Shown: positions 52,498-62,948 of the stretch, one piece after another
Position numbering within the stretch: the stretch's first letter is position 1
Layout: each line of letters begins with the position of its first letter
Assembly: GCA_902627735.1 (NCBI GenBank)
Contig: CACOKI010000001.1
Coordinates: 1 to 64,000 of the forward strand
DNA: 64,000 bases
From: an uncultured Pelagibacteraceae bacterium
GTDB taxonomy: Bacteria; Pseudomonadota; Alphaproteobacteria; Pelagibacterales; Pelagibacteraceae
Reading direction: 5' to 3'
Notes under the pieces: model-generated
Database searches by the model: none
What the model saw: the letters and a program-made list of their open reading frames with translations, nothing else
What the model was told of the DNA's origin: nothing
Program-made: the position numbers and the translations under genes

Positions 52498-53856
52498 ATG
52501 TTTGAAAATTTGACAAATAAATTCGAGGAAGTTTTTTCCTCCTTAAAAAAAGCACCGTCACTTGATGAAAATCAAGTTGATGATGGGTTAAGAGTTATAA
52601 GACAGGCTTTATTAGAGGCAGATGTATCTCTTGAGGTTGCAAAAGATTTTATTGAAAAAGTTAAACCAAAAGCTCTAGGTCAAGAAATAATCAGATCAAC
52701 ATCTCCTGGAGATATGGTAGTTAAAATTGTTTATGATGAATTAGTTAATTTATTAGGTGAAAAAAATAATGATGTGAATCTTAATGCAGTACCGCCGGTG
52801 CCTATGATGTTGGTTGGACTACAAGGTTCTGGTAAAACTACCACCACTGCTAAACTTGCAAGATATCTAGAAAATACAAAAAAAAAGAAAGTAATGATGG
52901 TTAGCTTAGATATTTATAGGCCGGCTGCACAAGAGCAATTAAAATCTTTAGGTGAACAAAATAATATTTTAACCCTCCCAATAATTGAGGGACAACGACC
53001 AACTGATATTTGTCAAAGAGCAATTAGTGCCGCTAACTTAAATGGTGCTGATGTTATTTTATTTGATACAGCTGGAAGAACACAAATAGATTTACAAATG
53101 ATGAGTGAGATTAAGCAAATCGAAAATACAATTAAGCCTGCAGAAACTTTTCTAGTTGCTGACTCTTTAACAGGACAAGTTGCAGCATCAGTTGCAAAAG
53201 AGTTTAAAAATACTGTTGATCTCTCAGGAATAATTTTAACAAGAGCAGACGGTGATGCAAGGGGAGGTGCAGCTGTTAGTATGAAATTCATTTCGGAGGT
53301 TCCGATAAAATTTTTAGGTATTGGAGAAAAAATTGAAAATCTTGAAGTTTTCCATCCAGATAGGATTGCAAATAGAATTCTTGGGATGGGAGATATCGTA
53401 TCTCTTGTTGAGAAAGCAGCTCAAGATTTAGGTGAGGAGAATATAAAAAAAACAGAAGAAAATTTAAAAAAAGGACAATTCTCAATGCAGGATTACTTGA
53501 CACAACTTAGACAAATGAAAAAAATGGGTGGAATCGAAGGTATCATGTCTTTTATGCCAGGTGTTTCAAAAGTTAAATCACAAATGGATGCTGCTGGAAT
53601 AGATGAAAGTGTTATCACAAAGAATGAAGCTATAATTTTATCAATGACAAAAAAAGAAAGAGAGAACCCAAAAATTATTGATGGTTCAAGAAAAAAAAGA
53701 ATTGCTAATGGTTCTGGCACTGATCCAGCCACTATCAATAAATTGTTAAAACAATTTAAGATGATGTCTGAAATGATGAAAAAGATGTCGAAAGGAAATC
53801 TGAAAGGTATTTCTGATAAAGGAATACCTCCAGAATTATTTAATCAATTAAAATAA
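52498..53856 (+). CDS. ffh: Signal recognition particle protein Ffh
   Basis: A 452-residue SRP54 homologue. I chose the ATG at 52498 (FENLTNKFEEVFSSLKK), where homology starts; an ATG-less upstream extension of nine residues overlaps the leader hairpin region. NG domain: GLQGSGKTTTTAKLA, DIYRPAAQEQL, FDTAGRTQ and TRADGDARGG. M domain: methionine-rich, with SFMPG and KKRIANGSGTDPATINKLLK. With 4.5S RNA (not found in this window) and FtsY it targets inner-membrane proteins. rpsP follows 15 bases later. Confidence 0.96.
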   Translation: MFENLTNKFEEVFSSLKKAPSLDENQVDDGLRVIRQALLEADVSLEVAKDFIEKVKPKALGQEIIRSTSPGDMVVKIVYDELVNLLGEKNNDVNLNAVPPVPMMLVGLQGSGKTTTTAKLARYLENTKKKKVMMVSLDIYRPAAQEQLKSLGEQNNILTLPIIEGQRPTDICQRAISAANLNGADVILFDTAGRTQIDLQMMSEIKQIENTIKPAETFLVADSLTGQVAASVAKEFKNTVDLSGIILTRADGDARGGAAVSMKFISEVPIKFLGIGEKIENLEVFHPDRIANRILGMGDIVSLVEKAAQDLGEENIKKTEENLKKGQFSMQDYLTQLRQMKKMGGIEGIMSFMPGVSKVKSQMDAAGIDESVITKNEAIILSMTKKERENPKIIDGSRKKRIANGSGTDPATINKLLKQFKMMSEMMKKMSKGNLKGISDKGIPPELFNQLK

Positions 53857-53871
53857 AAAAAAGGAGAATAA

Positions 53872-54342
53872 ATGTTAAAATTAAGATTATCTAGAGGAGG
53901 AACAAAGAAGAGACCAGTTTACAAAGTTGTGGTAGCTGATAGTCGATTTGCAAGAGATGGAAGATTTATTGAGAAAGTAGGATACTTTAATCCATTATTG
54001 CCAAAAGAAAAAAAAGAAAGAATAGGTTTGGAGGCAGAGAGAATTAAATATTGGTTAGGTCAAGGTGCACAACCAACAACAAGAGTAGCAAGAATTTTAG
54101 GTGAAAATGAGTTGATGCCTATGCCTGCTAATAGTAACAATCCTCAAAAAGCAATACCTAAAAAGGATAGAAAAAAAGAAGAAGCTCCAAAAGAAGAAGC
54201 TAAAAAAGAAGAAGCTCCAAAAGCAGAAGCTAAAAAAGAAGAAGCTCCAAAAGCAGAAGCTAAAAAAGAGGAAGCTCCAAAAGCAGAAGCTAAAAAAGAG
54301 GAAGCTCCAAAAAAAGAAGCTCCTGTGGAGGAAAAAAAATAA
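53872..54342 (+). CDS. rpsP: Ribosomal protein S16 with repetitive C-terminal tail
   Basis: A 156-residue protein. Residues 1-82 are normal S16 ([47 protein letters not shown]). The rest is a low-complexity Lys/Glu/Ala/Pro tail made of about four to five copies of a ten-residue unit [10 protein letters not shown], encoded by 30-base DNA repeats. Such tails occur on S16 of other alphaproteobacteria but vary in length. A good Shine-Dalgarno (AAGGAG, 5 bases before the ATG) precedes it. It is followed 14 bases later by trmD; the usual rimM is absent. Confidence 0.95.
   Translation: MLKLRLSRGGTKKRPVYKVVVADSRFARDGRFIEKVGYFNPLLPKEKKERIGLEAERIKYWLGQGAQPTTRVARILGENELMPMPANSNNPQKAIPKKDRKKEEAPKEEAKKEEAPKAEAKKEEAPKAEAKKEEAPKAEAKKEEAPKKEAPVEEKK
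54181..54318 (+). repeat. Tandem 30-bp repeat inside rpsP
   Basis: Units starting at 54181, 54211, 54241, 54271 and 54301 share GAAGCTCCAAAAGCAGAAGC followed by TAAAAAAGAA with a few changes (first unit has GAA for GCA; third and fourth end in GAG). About 4.6 copies. The perfect 30-base period preserves the reading frame and suggests expansion by slippage or unequal recombination. Confidence 0.95.
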
Positions 54343-54356
54343 TCTTAGGTTCATTT

Positions 54357-55043
54357 ATGTTACAAACTCAAATATTTACACTTTATCCTGAAATTTTTCC
54401 TGGGCCTTTAGATAAAGGTCTTTATGGTAAAGCAATGGCTAAAAAATTATGGAGTTTAAATGTAATAAATATTAGAGACTCAGCTACAGATAAACACAAG
54501 ACAGTTGATGATGCACCATATGGTGGTGGATCAGGAATGTTGCTTAAACCTGATGTTTTAGCAAAATCCATTGATAAAAATCTAAATGAGGGAGAAAGAA
54601 TTTTTTATCTTTCACCTAAAGGCAAAAGGTTTGATCAAAACCTTGCTTTGAATTTATCAAAAGAAAAATCATTTTCTCTAATTTGTGGACATTTTGAAGG
54701 TGTTGATGAGAGAGTTTTAACTACAAGAAATATAGAGGAAATTAGTATAGGAGATTATGTGTTGTCAGGTGGAGAAACGGCAGCTTTCGTAATACTTGAC
54801 AGTGTGTTAAGACTTTTGCCCGGGGTTTTGGGAAATGAAAAATCGGTTTCTGAAGAAACTTTTGAAAATGGTCTTCTAGAGTATCCTCAATACACAAAAC
54901 CACAGATTTGGGAGCAAAAATCAGTCCCTGATGTGTTATTATCGGGGGACCACGCTAAAATTAAAGACTGGCGTTTATCTCAATCTGAGGCTATAACTCG
55001 CGACCGAAGACCAGATTTGTGGCAAAAATATAAGAAAAATTAA
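54357..55043 (+). CDS. trmD: tRNA (guanine-N1-)-methyltransferase
   Basis: A 228-residue SPOUT enzyme that methylates G37 of tRNAs reading CNN and some others. Signatures: [39 protein letters not shown] (the trefoil-knot AdoMet site), and [13 protein letters not shown]. Length is near the family minimum. It lies between rpsP and rplS as in most bacteria. The ATG at 54357 is directly followed by the conserved [15 protein letters not shown]. Confidence 0.95.
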   Translation: MLQTQIFTLYPEIFPGPLDKGLYGKAMAKKLWSLNVINIRDSATDKHKTVDDAPYGGGSGMLLKPDVLAKSIDKNLNEGERIFYLSPKGKRFDQNLALNLSKEKSFSLICGHFEGVDERVLTTRNIEEISIGDYVLSGGETAAFVILDSVLRLLPGVLGNEKSVSEETFENGLLEYPQYTKPQIWEQKSVPDVLLSGDHAKIKDWRLSQSEAITRDRRPDLWQKYKKN

Positions 55044-55059
55044 TTTGTTAAATATTAAA

Positions 55060-55635
55060 ATGAAAACCATTGAGGAAATAAACCAGTTTAACGTAAAGAA
55101 AATACTTTCAGAAAAGAAAATACCTAATTTCTATCCTGGAGATGTTGTTAAGGTTGGTGTTAGGATCACTGAGGGAAAGAAAGAAAGAATTCAATATTTT
55201 GAAGGTGTATGTATTGCAAAAAAGAATAGAGACTTAAATTCTTCCTTTACAGTCAGAAAAATTTCTTTTGGAGAAGGAGTTGAGAGAACTTTTCCGTTAT
55301 TTGGAACTGTAATAGATTCTATAAAAGTAATACGTTCAGGAAAAGTAAGAAGAGCAAAACTTTATTACTTAAGAGATAGAACTGGTAAGTCTGCTAGAAT
55401 TGCAGAGAAGATTAGAAAAAAAATTGGTATTGATATAGATGTTAAGCCAGAAACGGTAACAGAAGAAAACCTTGCGCCAGCTGCTAATGAGATCAAGTCA
55501 GAATCAAAAAAAGAGACTACACCGGATAATGAGTCAAAATTAGAGGTAGCTCCAAAAATTGATGTTAAAAAAGACGCACCTGTGGCCGAAACTAAGACAG
55601 AAAAAAAACTTGAAAATTTACAAGAAAAAAAATAA
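55060..55635 (+). CDS. rplS: Ribosomal protein L19 with charged C-terminal tail
   Basis: A 191-residue protein from the ATG at 55060. Residues about 1-125 are a normal L19 ([60 protein letters not shown]). The remaining 65 residues form a Lys/Glu/Pro/Ala-rich low-complexity tail (including [16 protein letters not shown] and [11 protein letters not shown]), similar in style to the S16 tail in the same operon. It is located 16 bases after trmD and 11 bases before leuC. Confidence 0.95.
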   Translation: MKTIEEINQFNVKKILSEKKIPNFYPGDVVKVGVRITEGKKERIQYFEGVCIAKKNRDLNSSFTVRKISFGEGVERTFPLFGTVIDSIKVIRSGKVRRAKLYYLRDRTGKSARIAEKIRKKIGIDIDVKPETVTEENLAPAANEIKSESKKETTPDNESKLEVAPKIDVKKDAPVAETKTEKKLENLQEKK

Positions 55636-55646
55636 TTTTTTTTTCA

Positions 55647-57050
55647 ATGCCCAATACTCTTTACGATAAAATTTGGAAAGATCATTTAGTTCATCAGCAA
55701 GATGATGGTACTGCATTATTGTTTGTTGATAGACATTTAGTTCATGAGGTTACTAGTCCACAAGCTTTTGAAGGCCTTAGAAATTCTAAACGAAAAGTAA
55801 GACATCCAAAACTAACATTAGCGGTTGCGGATCATAATGTTCCAACTACTGATAGATCAAAGGGTATTTCAGACAAAGAGTCTAAAATTCAAGTTGAAAC
55901 TTTAGAGGCTAATTGTAAAGAATTTGGTATCAAACTTTTTGGAATGAATGATAAAAGGCAAGGAATTGTTCATGTTACTGGTCCAGAACAAGGTTTTACT
56001 CAACCTGGCACTGTAATAGTATGTGGAGATAGTCATACAGCAACCCATGGAGCATTTGGTGCATTAGCATTTGGAATTGGAACTTCAGAGGTAGAGCATG
56101 TTCTAGCTACACAAACTTTAGTTCAGAAAAAAGCAAAAAATTTTAGAATAAATGTAGACGGTAAACTTCCGTTAGGAGTTACTTCTAAAGATGTGATTCT
56201 TCAGATAATTGGAAAAATTGGAACAGCTGGTGGCACTGGTTGTGTAATAGAGTATTCAGGAAATTTAATAAGATCTTTAAGTGTTGAACAAAGAATGACA
56301 ATTTGCAATATGTCTATTGAGGGAGGTGCTAGAGCAGGATTAATAGCTCCAGATGAAAAAATATTTAAATATCTTGAAGGTAAGCCAATGTCTCCAAAAG
56401 GTGTTAACTGGGATAAAGCTTTAGAAAATTGGAAAAATTTGAAAACTGACGATGGCGCAAAATTTGATAAAGAAGTTAATTTAAAGGCTGAGGAAATATT
56501 ACCAATGGTAACTTGGGGAACTTCTCCACAAGATGTGATAACAATTGATGAAAAAATTCCTAACCCTCAAAATGAAAAAGATGAGGATAAGAAAAATTCT
56601 CTAGAAAGAGCATTAAATTATATGGGTTTAAAACCCAATATGGCTGCAAAGGATATAAAAATTGATAAAGTTTTTATTGGAAGTTGTACAAATGGAAGAA
56701 TTGAGGATTTAAGAGAAGCTGCAAAAATTCTTAAAGACAAAAAAATTGCTTCTCATGTTCATGCAATGGTTGTCCCTGGATCTGGTTTAGTAAAAGAACA
56801 GGCAGAACAAGAGGGATTAGATAAAATATTTGTTAATTCTGGTTTTGAATGGAGAGAACCAGGTTGTTCAATGTGTCTTGCGATGAACGCTGATAAATTA
56901 AAACCCGAAGAAAGATGCGCATCAACTTCAAACAGAAATTTTGAGGGAAGACAAGGAAGAGGTGGAAGAACTCATTTAGTGAGTCCTGGAATGGCAGCAG
57001 CAGCAGCAATTTCTGGCAGTCTAGATGACGTGAGAAAGTATCAAAATTAG
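55647..57050 (+). CDS. leuC: 3-isopropylmalate dehydratase large subunit
   Basis: A 467-residue aconitase-family protein that isomerises 2-isopropylmalate with LeuD. The 4Fe-4S cysteines lie in [15 protein letters not shown] and [30 protein letters not shown] and [12 protein letters not shown] are further signatures. The gene follows rplS directly, linking translation and leucine synthesis genes as in other alphaproteobacteria. The stop codon is followed immediately by the leuD ATG. Confidence 0.96.
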   Translation: MPNTLYDKIWKDHLVHQQDDGTALLFVDRHLVHEVTSPQAFEGLRNSKRKVRHPKLTLAVADHNVPTTDRSKGISDKESKIQVETLEANCKEFGIKLFGMNDKRQGIVHVTGPEQGFTQPGTVIVCGDSHTATHGAFGALAFGIGTSEVEHVLATQTLVQKKAKNFRINVDGKLPLGVTSKDVILQIIGKIGTAGGTGCVIEYSGNLIRSLSVEQRMTICNMSIEGGARAGLIAPDEKIFKYLEGKPMSPKGVNWDKALENWKNLKTDDGAKFDKEVNLKAEEILPMVTWGTSPQDVITIDEKIPNPQNEKDEDKKNSLERALNYMGLKPNMAAKDIKIDKVFIGSCTNGRIEDLREAAKILKDKKIASHVHAMVVPGSGLVKEQAEQEGLDKIFVNSGFEWREPGCSMCLAMNADKLKPEERCASTSNRNFEGRQGRGGRTHLVSPGMAAAAAISGSLDDVRKYQN

Positions 57051-57656
57051 ATGCAAAAATTTAATACATTAAAGAGCATTCCGGCATATTTACCAATAGT
57101 TAATATTGATACAGATATGATAATTCCTAAACAATTTCTTAAGACAATAAAGAGAACAGGATTAGGAAAAAATTTGTTTTTTGAGATGAGGTATGATGAA
57201 CACGGTAAAAAAATTAATGACTTTGTATTAAATAAGAGCCCATTTGATAATTCAAAAATTTTAATTGCTGGAAAAAACTTTGGTTGTGGTTCTTCAAGAG
57301 AACATGCTCCTTGGGCATTATTAGATTTTGGTATAACATGTGTGATAAGTTCAAGCTTTGCAGATATTTTTTATAACAATTGTTTTAAAAACGGTATTTT
57401 ACCAATCATTTTAGATGATGAAAAAATAAAAGAATTATCTGAGTATGCAAATAGAAAAGAAGAAGTTTCTATAGATCTTAATGAAGAAAAAATAGTTTAC
57501 GGAAATAATGAAATTAAATTCAAAATTGACCCTTTCAAAAAAAAGTGTCTTTTAGAGGGACTAGACGATATAGCACTTTCACTTAATAAATCGGAGAAAA
57601 TCGAAAATTTTGAAAAAGATCTAAAAGTTAAAAAACCATGGATCTTTAATGATTAA
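57051..57656 (+). CDS. leuD: 3-isopropylmalate dehydratase small subunit
   Basis: A 201-residue swivel-domain subunit. [16 protein letters not shown] and [14 protein letters not shown] are diagnostic. It completes the isomerase with LeuC. The start directly abuts the leuC stop, and its 3' end overlaps leuB by 8 bases, so all three leucine genes are translated together. Confidence 0.95.
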   Translation: MQKFNTLKSIPAYLPIVNIDTDMIIPKQFLKTIKRTGLGKNLFFEMRYDEHGKKINDFVLNKSPFDNSKILIAGKNFGCGSSREHAPWALLDFGITCVISSSFADIFYNNCFKNGILPIILDDEKIKELSEYANRKEEVSIDLNEEKIVYGNNEIKFKIDPFKKKCLLEGLDDIALSLNKSEKIENFEKDLKVKKPWIFND

Positions 57657-58755
57657 AGTAAATAAAAGAAAGATATTACTTCTTCCCGGTGACGGAATAG
57701 GCCCTGAAGTTATTGGTGAAGTTAAAAAAATAGTTACTTGGTTCAATAAAAAAAAATCTATGGATTTTGAAATAGATGAAGATTTAGCAGGTGGTTGTTC
57801 ATATGATAAATATGGCACTCCAATAACTGATGAAGTTTTTTATAAAGCATTAGAAAGTTCATTCGTAATGTTGGGTGCAGTTGGTGGACCAAAATGGGAT
57901 AAATTAGAATTTTCAAAAAAACCCGAGAGAGCACTTCTTAAATTAAGAAAAGAATTGAAACTTTTTGCTAACCTTAGGCCAGCAATATGTTTTAAACAAT
58001 TAGTTGATGCCTCAACTTTAAAGCCAGAAATTGTTTCTGGTTTAGATATAATGATAGTAAGAGAATTGACAGGTGGAATATATTTTGGTGAACCTAGAGG
58101 TATTAAACCGATTGAAAATGGTGAGAGAAAAGGAATTAATACACATACTTATACTAGTAGCGAAATAATACGTGTAGCAAGAATTGCATTTGATTTAGCT
58201 AAAAAAAGATCTAATAAAGTTACTTCATGTGAAAAATCAAATGTTATGGAGGCAGGACAACTTTGGAAAGAGGAAGTACAAACTCTTCATGACAAAGAGT
58301 ACAAAGATGTAGAGTTGAGTCATATGCTTGCAGATAATTGTTCAATGCAATTATTAAGGAATCCAAAGCAATTTGATGTTATTGTAACAGATAATTTATT
58401 TGGTGATATGTTATCTGATCAAGCTTCTATGTTAACAGGCTCGCTAGGTCTCTTGCCCTCGGCGTCATTAGGAGCGAAAAATAAAGATGGTGAAATGCGA
58501 GCAATGTATGAACCTATTCATGGATCTGCTCCAGATATTGCTGGTAAAGGTATAGCAAATCCAATCGCAACAATATTAAGTTTTGCTATGGCTTTAAGAT
58601 ATTCTTTAGATTTAGATAAAGAAGCAGAAGCGTTAGAAAAAGCTGTGCAAGACGTATTAAATGATGGATTGAGAACAAAAGACATTTTATCTGGAGGAAT
58701 GAAGGAAGTATCAACATCTCAAATGGGTGATGCGATAATTTCAAAATTGCAATAA
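57649..58755 (+). CDS. leuB: 3-isopropylmalate dehydrogenase
   Basis: A 368-residue NAD-dependent oxidative decarboxylase. [11 protein letters not shown] at the start, [22 protein letters not shown] with the catalytic tyrosine, [17 protein letters not shown] with metal-binding aspartates, and [18 protein letters not shown] are all present. It makes 2-oxoisocaproate for leucine. A 26-base gap separates it from the DMSP-type cluster, which may read through from here. Confidence 0.96.
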   Translation: MIKVNKRKILLLPGDGIGPEVIGEVKKIVTWFNKKKSMDFEIDEDLAGGCSYDKYGTPITDEVFYKALESSFVMLGAVGGPKWDKLEFSKKPERALLKLRKELKLFANLRPAICFKQLVDASTLKPEIVSGLDIMIVRELTGGIYFGEPRGIKPIENGERKGINTHTYTSSEIIRVARIAFDLAKKRSNKVTSCEKSNVMEAGQLWKEEVQTLHDKEYKDVELSHMLADNCSMQLLRNPKQFDVIVTDNLFGDMLSDQASMLTGSLGLLPSASLGAKNKDGEMRAMYEPIHGSAPDIAGKGIANPIATILSFAMALRYSLDLDKEAEALEKAVQDVLNDGLRTKDILSGGMKEVSTSQMGDAIISKLQ

Positions 58756-58781
58756 TCAATTAATTATTTTAAACTAAATTT

Positions 58782-60545
58782 ATGCCAAGCTATACAGCAC
58801 CAGTAGAAGATATGATGTTTCTTTTTGAAAAATTAAGAAACAATAAAAATTATAATGAATTAGAGAAATATAAAGAAGTAAGCTCAGACCTTGTAAAAGA
58901 TATTTTACAGGAAGCGGCTAAAATTAATCAAAATCTTATTTTACCTCTTGCAAAAGTTGGAGATGAAAATCCAGCAGTTTTAGAAAATGGAGTTGTTCGA
59001 ACACCACCAGGATACAAAGAAGCATATCAAAAGTATATTGAAGATGGTTGGACCTCATTATCTTGCGACCCAAAATATGGAGGCCAAGGAATGCCAAAAA
59101 CAGTTAGCGCTTTTTTTGATGAAATGTTATCTGCTGCAAGTCTTTCTTTTAAACTTTATAGTGAACTAAGTATAGGTGCTTACAACTGTATAAATCACCA
59201 TGCTACAGATGAAATCAAGGATAAATATTTGCCAAAAATAGTTGAAGGAAAATGGAGCGGGACTATGTGCTTAACTGAACCAGTATGTGGAACTGATTTG
59301 GGTCTGCTCAAAACTAAAGCATCCGAACAGTCAGATGGAACTTATAAAATAAGTGGGCAAAAAATTTTTATTACTTCAGGTGATCATGATTTAACTGAGA
59401 ATATAATTCATTTAGTATTGGCAAGAGCAAGCGACTCTCCTGCTGGAACAAAAGGTATAAGTTTATTTTTAGTTCCAAAATATGTTGTTAAAGACGATGG
59501 AAAAGTAGGACCTAGAAATGGAATTTCGACAGGTTCTATTGAAAATAAAATGGGGATAAAAGGTTCTGCAACATGTGTATTAAATTTTGATGAAGCTACA
59601 GGATATATGATTGGGCAAAAGGATAAAGGTTTGAATGCAATGTTCACAATGATGAATCTTGAGAGAATTGTTGTTGGTATTCAAGGACTAGGTATTTCTG
59701 AAATTGCATATCAAAATTCATTAGCATACGCAAAAGAGAGAAAACAAGGCAAAACAAATAAAATGAAATCAACAAACGGTGCAGATTTGATAATAGAACA
59801 TGCGGATATTAGGAGAACATTATTAAATATGAAATCTATAATTGAAGGTGAAAGAGCATTATGTTTTTGGTTATCACAACAAACCGAAGTAAGTCTTAAT
59901 CATCCAAATGATAAAATAAGACAAGAAGCATCTGATTATGTTTCATTAATGACTCCAGTAGTAAAATCATTATTCACTGATCTAGCTATGGAAATTACGA
60001 ATGATGCAATGCAAATACATGGGGGTTATGGTTATACGAAAGATCAGGGGATTGAACAATTGTATCGTGATAATAGAATAACACCGATTTATGAGGGGAC
60101 AAATTCAGTTCAAGCGGCAGATTTAGTGTTCAGAAAACTTTCAAATAAAAATGGGAATGTTATTAAAAAATTTTTAGATTTAGTAAAATCGGAGATTGAT
60201 TCTAATAATGAAAAAATTAAACCGTTTATTAAAGATTTTGATCATTATCTGAATATTTTGACTAAGTTTAGCGAATGGATAGATGATAAAAATAAAACCG
60301 AAAAGGATGATGTAAGTGCAGCGGCTAACGATTATTTAAGAACATTAGGATATGTATCTATTGCCTACTCTTGGATCAAAGTTTTAGAGGTAAGTTTTAA
60401 AGATTATAATGAAAATAAAAATTTTTATGATGACAAGATAAATACAGCTAAATTCTATTTTGATAAAGTCCTGCCAAGAGCTGAACAACATTATAAAACT
60501 GCTATTTCAGGCAGTTCTAATATAATGAACTTCAAATTTAATTAA
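58782..60545 (+). CDS. dmdC: Acyl-CoA dehydrogenase, DmdC-like (3-methylmercaptopropionyl-CoA dehydrogenase candidate)
   Basis: A 587-residue acyl-CoA dehydrogenase, longer than the classical 380-residue type and of the DmdC/long fused kind. Flavin site: CLTEPVCGTDLG and ISGQKIFITSGDHD. The catalytic base region is PIYEGTNSVQAADLVFRK. DmdC oxidises 3-methylmercaptopropionyl-CoA to methylthioacryloyl-CoA. The assignment rests on length, family and the neighbouring ligase and dmdA genes; a plain fatty acyl-CoA role cannot be excluded. Confidence 0.72.
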   Translation: MPSYTAPVEDMMFLFEKLRNNKNYNELEKYKEVSSDLVKDILQEAAKINQNLILPLAKVGDENPAVLENGVVRTPPGYKEAYQKYIEDGWTSLSCDPKYGGQGMPKTVSAFFDEMLSAASLSFKLYSELSIGAYNCINHHATDEIKDKYLPKIVEGKWSGTMCLTEPVCGTDLGLLKTKASEQSDGTYKISGQKIFITSGDHDLTENIIHLVLARASDSPAGTKGISLFLVPKYVVKDDGKVGPRNGISTGSIENKMGIKGSATCVLNFDEATGYMIGQKDKGLNAMFTMMNLERIVVGIQGLGISEIAYQNSLAYAKERKQGKTNKMKSTNGADLIIEHADIRRTLLNMKSIIEGERALCFWLSQQTEVSLNHPNDKIRQEASDYVSLMTPVVKSLFTDLAMEITNDAMQIHGGYGYTKDQGIEQLYRDNRITPIYEGTNSVQAADLVFRKLSNKNGNVIKKFLDLVKSEIDSNNEKIKPFIKDFDHYLNILTKFSEWIDDKNKTEKDDVSAAANDYLRTLGYVSIAYSWIKVLEVSFKDYNENKNFYDDKINTAKFYFDKVLPRAEQHYKTAISGSSNIMNFKFN

Positions 60546-60546
60546 T

Positions 60547-62163
60547 ATGAGCCATTACGATAAGAACTTGGACAAAAATAAAGCTAATTATGTTCCATTA
60601 ACACCCTTAACTTTTTTAAAAAGAGCTAAAGAAATTTATCCAAATTATGAGGCGGTTATTTACGAGGACCGTAAATATACTTGGGATCAGGTTTATAAAA
60701 GAACAGTTAAATTTGCTAGTGCACTAAATAAAATTGGTGTTGGAAAAGGTGATACTGTTTCTTTTTTAGCTTTTAATACTCCAGAAATTTTTGAAGGTCA
60801 TTACTCAGTGCCAATGACAGGCGCAGTATTAAATACTATTAATATAAGATTAGATGCTAAAACTATTGCTTATATTTTAGATCACAGTGAGGCAAAAGTA
60901 TTAGTTGTGGATAGACAACTCCATGTGGAAGTAAAAAAAGCTTTAAGCACTTTAAAAAGAAAAATTATTATAATTGACATAAATGATAAATTTGCTGATC
61001 AGTCTAAGTGTGAGAAAATTGGTGAATTAGAGTATGAAAGCTTTCTTGGTACTGGTGATGAAGATTATAATTGGGAAATGCCAGAGGATGAATGGCAAGC
61101 TATATCGTTAAGTTACACATCTGGAACAACAGGAAATCCAAAAGGTGTTGTCTATCATCACAGAGGATCATATTTAATGTCTACTGGAAGCGCAGTTGCT
61201 TGGAACATGCCTAATAGATTAAATTTTTTAACAATAGTACCAATGTTTCATTGTAATGGATGGGGCTATCCGTGGACTATCCCAATGTTAAATGGAAGAA
61301 CAATTTGTCTAAGAAATATAGATGTTAAAAAAATATTTGAATTGATTGATAAGTATAATGTAACTCATTTCGGTGGAGCACCAATTGTATTGAATATGAT
61401 TACAGGGGCAGCAGAGTCTGATAGAAAAAAATTAAAACAAAAGGTTTATGTACTTACTGCTGGAGCTCCACCACCAAGTATTATATTTAAAAAGATGAAT
61501 GAACTTGGATTCGAAGTGATGCATGTCTATGGTTTAACAGAAACTTATGGTCATGTTACTCAATGTGCTTGGAATGATGCTTGGAATAAATTTGATGAGG
61601 AAAAACAAAATGAGATAAAAGCAAGACAAGGAGTGAGGTATCCAAATACTGAAGGAATAGCAGTTATGAATCCAGAGACAATGGTAGAGGTTCCTAAAGA
61701 TGGAAAAACAATTGGTGAGATAATGATTAAAGGAAATGTTGTCATGAAAGGATATTTTAAAGATAAGGATGCAACATCCAAAGCTATGCATGGTGGGTGG
61801 TTTCATTCTGGCGATTTAGCAGTTATGCATCCCGATGGTTATGTTAAAATTCAAGACAGGTCCAAAGATATTATTATTTCAGGAGGTGAAAACATTTCCT
61901 CGATAGAAATAGAGAATACTTTAGCGAAACACCCTTCAGTGTCTATTGCAGCAGTGGTAGCTAAACCAGATGAAAAATGGGGAGAAGTGCCATGTGCATT
62001 TATTGAAATGGTCAAAGATAAGCCCGTAACAGAAAAAGAATTAATAAGTTTTTGTAAGGAAACACTGGCAGGATTCAAGGTGCCAAAACAAGTAGTTTTT
62101 TGTGATTTACCAAAAACTTCAACTGGTAAAATTCAGAAGTTTGAGCTTAGAAAAAAATTTTAG
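60547..62163 (+). CDS. dmdB: Acyl-CoA synthetase, DmdB-like (3-methylmercaptopropionyl-CoA ligase candidate)
   Basis: A 538-residue ANL-superfamily ligase. SYTSGTTGNPKG (ATP loop), VYGLTETYGH, GWFHSGDLAVMHPDGY, DRSKDIIISGGENISS and PKTSTGKIQK with the catalytic lysine. DmdB activates 3-methylmercaptopropionate, the product of DMSP demethylation, to its CoA ester. The context (dmdC-like upstream by one base, dmdA downstream) supports this over a general medium-chain ligase. Confidence 0.75.
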   Translation: MSHYDKNLDKNKANYVPLTPLTFLKRAKEIYPNYEAVIYEDRKYTWDQVYKRTVKFASALNKIGVGKGDTVSFLAFNTPEIFEGHYSVPMTGAVLNTINIRLDAKTIAYILDHSEAKVLVVDRQLHVEVKKALSTLKRKIIIIDINDKFADQSKCEKIGELEYESFLGTGDEDYNWEMPEDEWQAISLSYTSGTTGNPKGVVYHHRGSYLMSTGSAVAWNMPNRLNFLTIVPMFHCNGWGYPWTIPMLNGRTICLRNIDVKKIFELIDKYNVTHFGGAPIVLNMITGAAESDRKKLKQKVYVLTAGAPPPSIIFKKMNELGFEVMHVYGLTETYGHVTQCAWNDAWNKFDEEKQNEIKARQGVRYPNTEGIAVMNPETMVEVPKDGKTIGEIMIKGNVVMKGYFKDKDATSKAMHGGWFHSGDLAVMHPDGYVKIQDRSKDIIISGGENISSIEIENTLAKHPSVSIAAVVAKPDEKWGEVPCAFIEMVKDKPVTEKELISFCKETLAGFKVPKQVVFCDLPKTSTGKIQKFELRKKF

Positions 62164-62171
62164 GTAATTAA

Positions 62172-62948
62172 TTGATATTTCAAATAGACAATAAAAGTAT
62201 TTATGCATCTGATGCAGGACAAGGCATTGACTCTGATAAAGAAACTATTGTATTTTTACATGGCAGTGGTCTCACTCATATAGTTTGGTCCCTGACAGAA
62301 CAGTTTTTTTCAAATAAAAATTTTAATGTATTATCTATTGATTTGCCTGGACATGGGAATTCAGATGGGCCTTGTTTAGATAGTATTGAAAAAATTGCTG
62401 ATTGGTTAGAAAAAGTATTCAGTAAATTGAATTTGAATAATCTAGTTTTGGTTGGTCACTCTCAAGGTTGTTTAGAAGTACTTGAGTATGCTTATAAATA
62501 TAAAAACAAGTTAAAAAAATTAGTTTTTATTGGGGGTTCAAATAAAATGCCTGTTCACTCTGATTTGATAGAGTTAGCTGAAAATGGTGATTCTGATGCT
62601 GTAAAATTAATGATGAAATGGGGCTATGAAGGTTCTAAAAAATTTATAGGTGGAAATCCAATAGAAAAAATTATTCAATCACCAAGAGATATAAGTGAAA
62701 TATTGGCTGTTGATTTAAAAGCGTGTAACAATTATTTGAATGGTTTTGAGGCTTCAAAAACAATAAATCTTCCATCTTTGTTTATTTTAGGTGAATTGGA
62801 CAAAATGGTCAATTTAGAGGCAGGGAAAAAATTTTCAAATTTAATTAAAAATTCGACAACTCATGTGATAAGTGGATCAGGTCATATGATTATGATTGAA
62901 AAAGCTTTTGAAATGAGAGAAAAGATTTTTGAATTTTTAAAATCATGA
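62172..62948 (+). CDS. Alpha/beta hydrolase in the DMSP cluster
   Basis: A 258-residue alpha/beta-hydrolase domain protein without signal peptide: [13 protein letters not shown] (oxyanion), [14 protein letters not shown] (nucleophile Ser), ILGELDKMV (acid) and GSGHMIMIE (His). Start is a TTG at 62172. It overlaps dmdA by four bases (ATGA), so it is co-translated. The role is unknown; thioester or ester hydrolysis of a DMSP-derived intermediate is possible, and it resembles MenH-type small-molecule hydrolases in layout. Confidence 0.82.
   Translation: MIFQIDNKSIYASDAGQGIDSDKETIVFLHGSGLTHIVWSLTEQFFSNKNFNVLSIDLPGHGNSDGPCLDSIEKIADWLEKVFSKLNLNNLVLVGHSQGCLEVLEYAYKYKNKLKKLVFIGGSNKMPVHSDLIELAENGDSDAVKLMMKWGYEGSKKFIGGNPIEKIIQSPRDISEILAVDLKACNNYLNGFEASKTINLPSLFILGELDKMVNLEAGKKFSNLIKNSTTHVISGSGHMIMIEKAFEMREKIFEFLKS

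Noticed and set aside
52380-52500. SRP (4.5S) RNA in the ffh leader
   Set aside because: The conserved apical GGAA tetraloop and GCAGCC internal loop sequences are not present.
54181-54318. Regular 30-base repeats considered as a CRISPR array
   Set aside because: The repeats are head to tail without spacers and in frame in rpsP; there are no cas genes.
54097-54354. 85-codon minus-strand frame rich in Phe and Ser opposite the S16 tail
   Set aside because: It is the complement of the 30-base repeat; the Phe/Ser/Trp pattern is just the reverse of the Lys/Glu/Ala codons.
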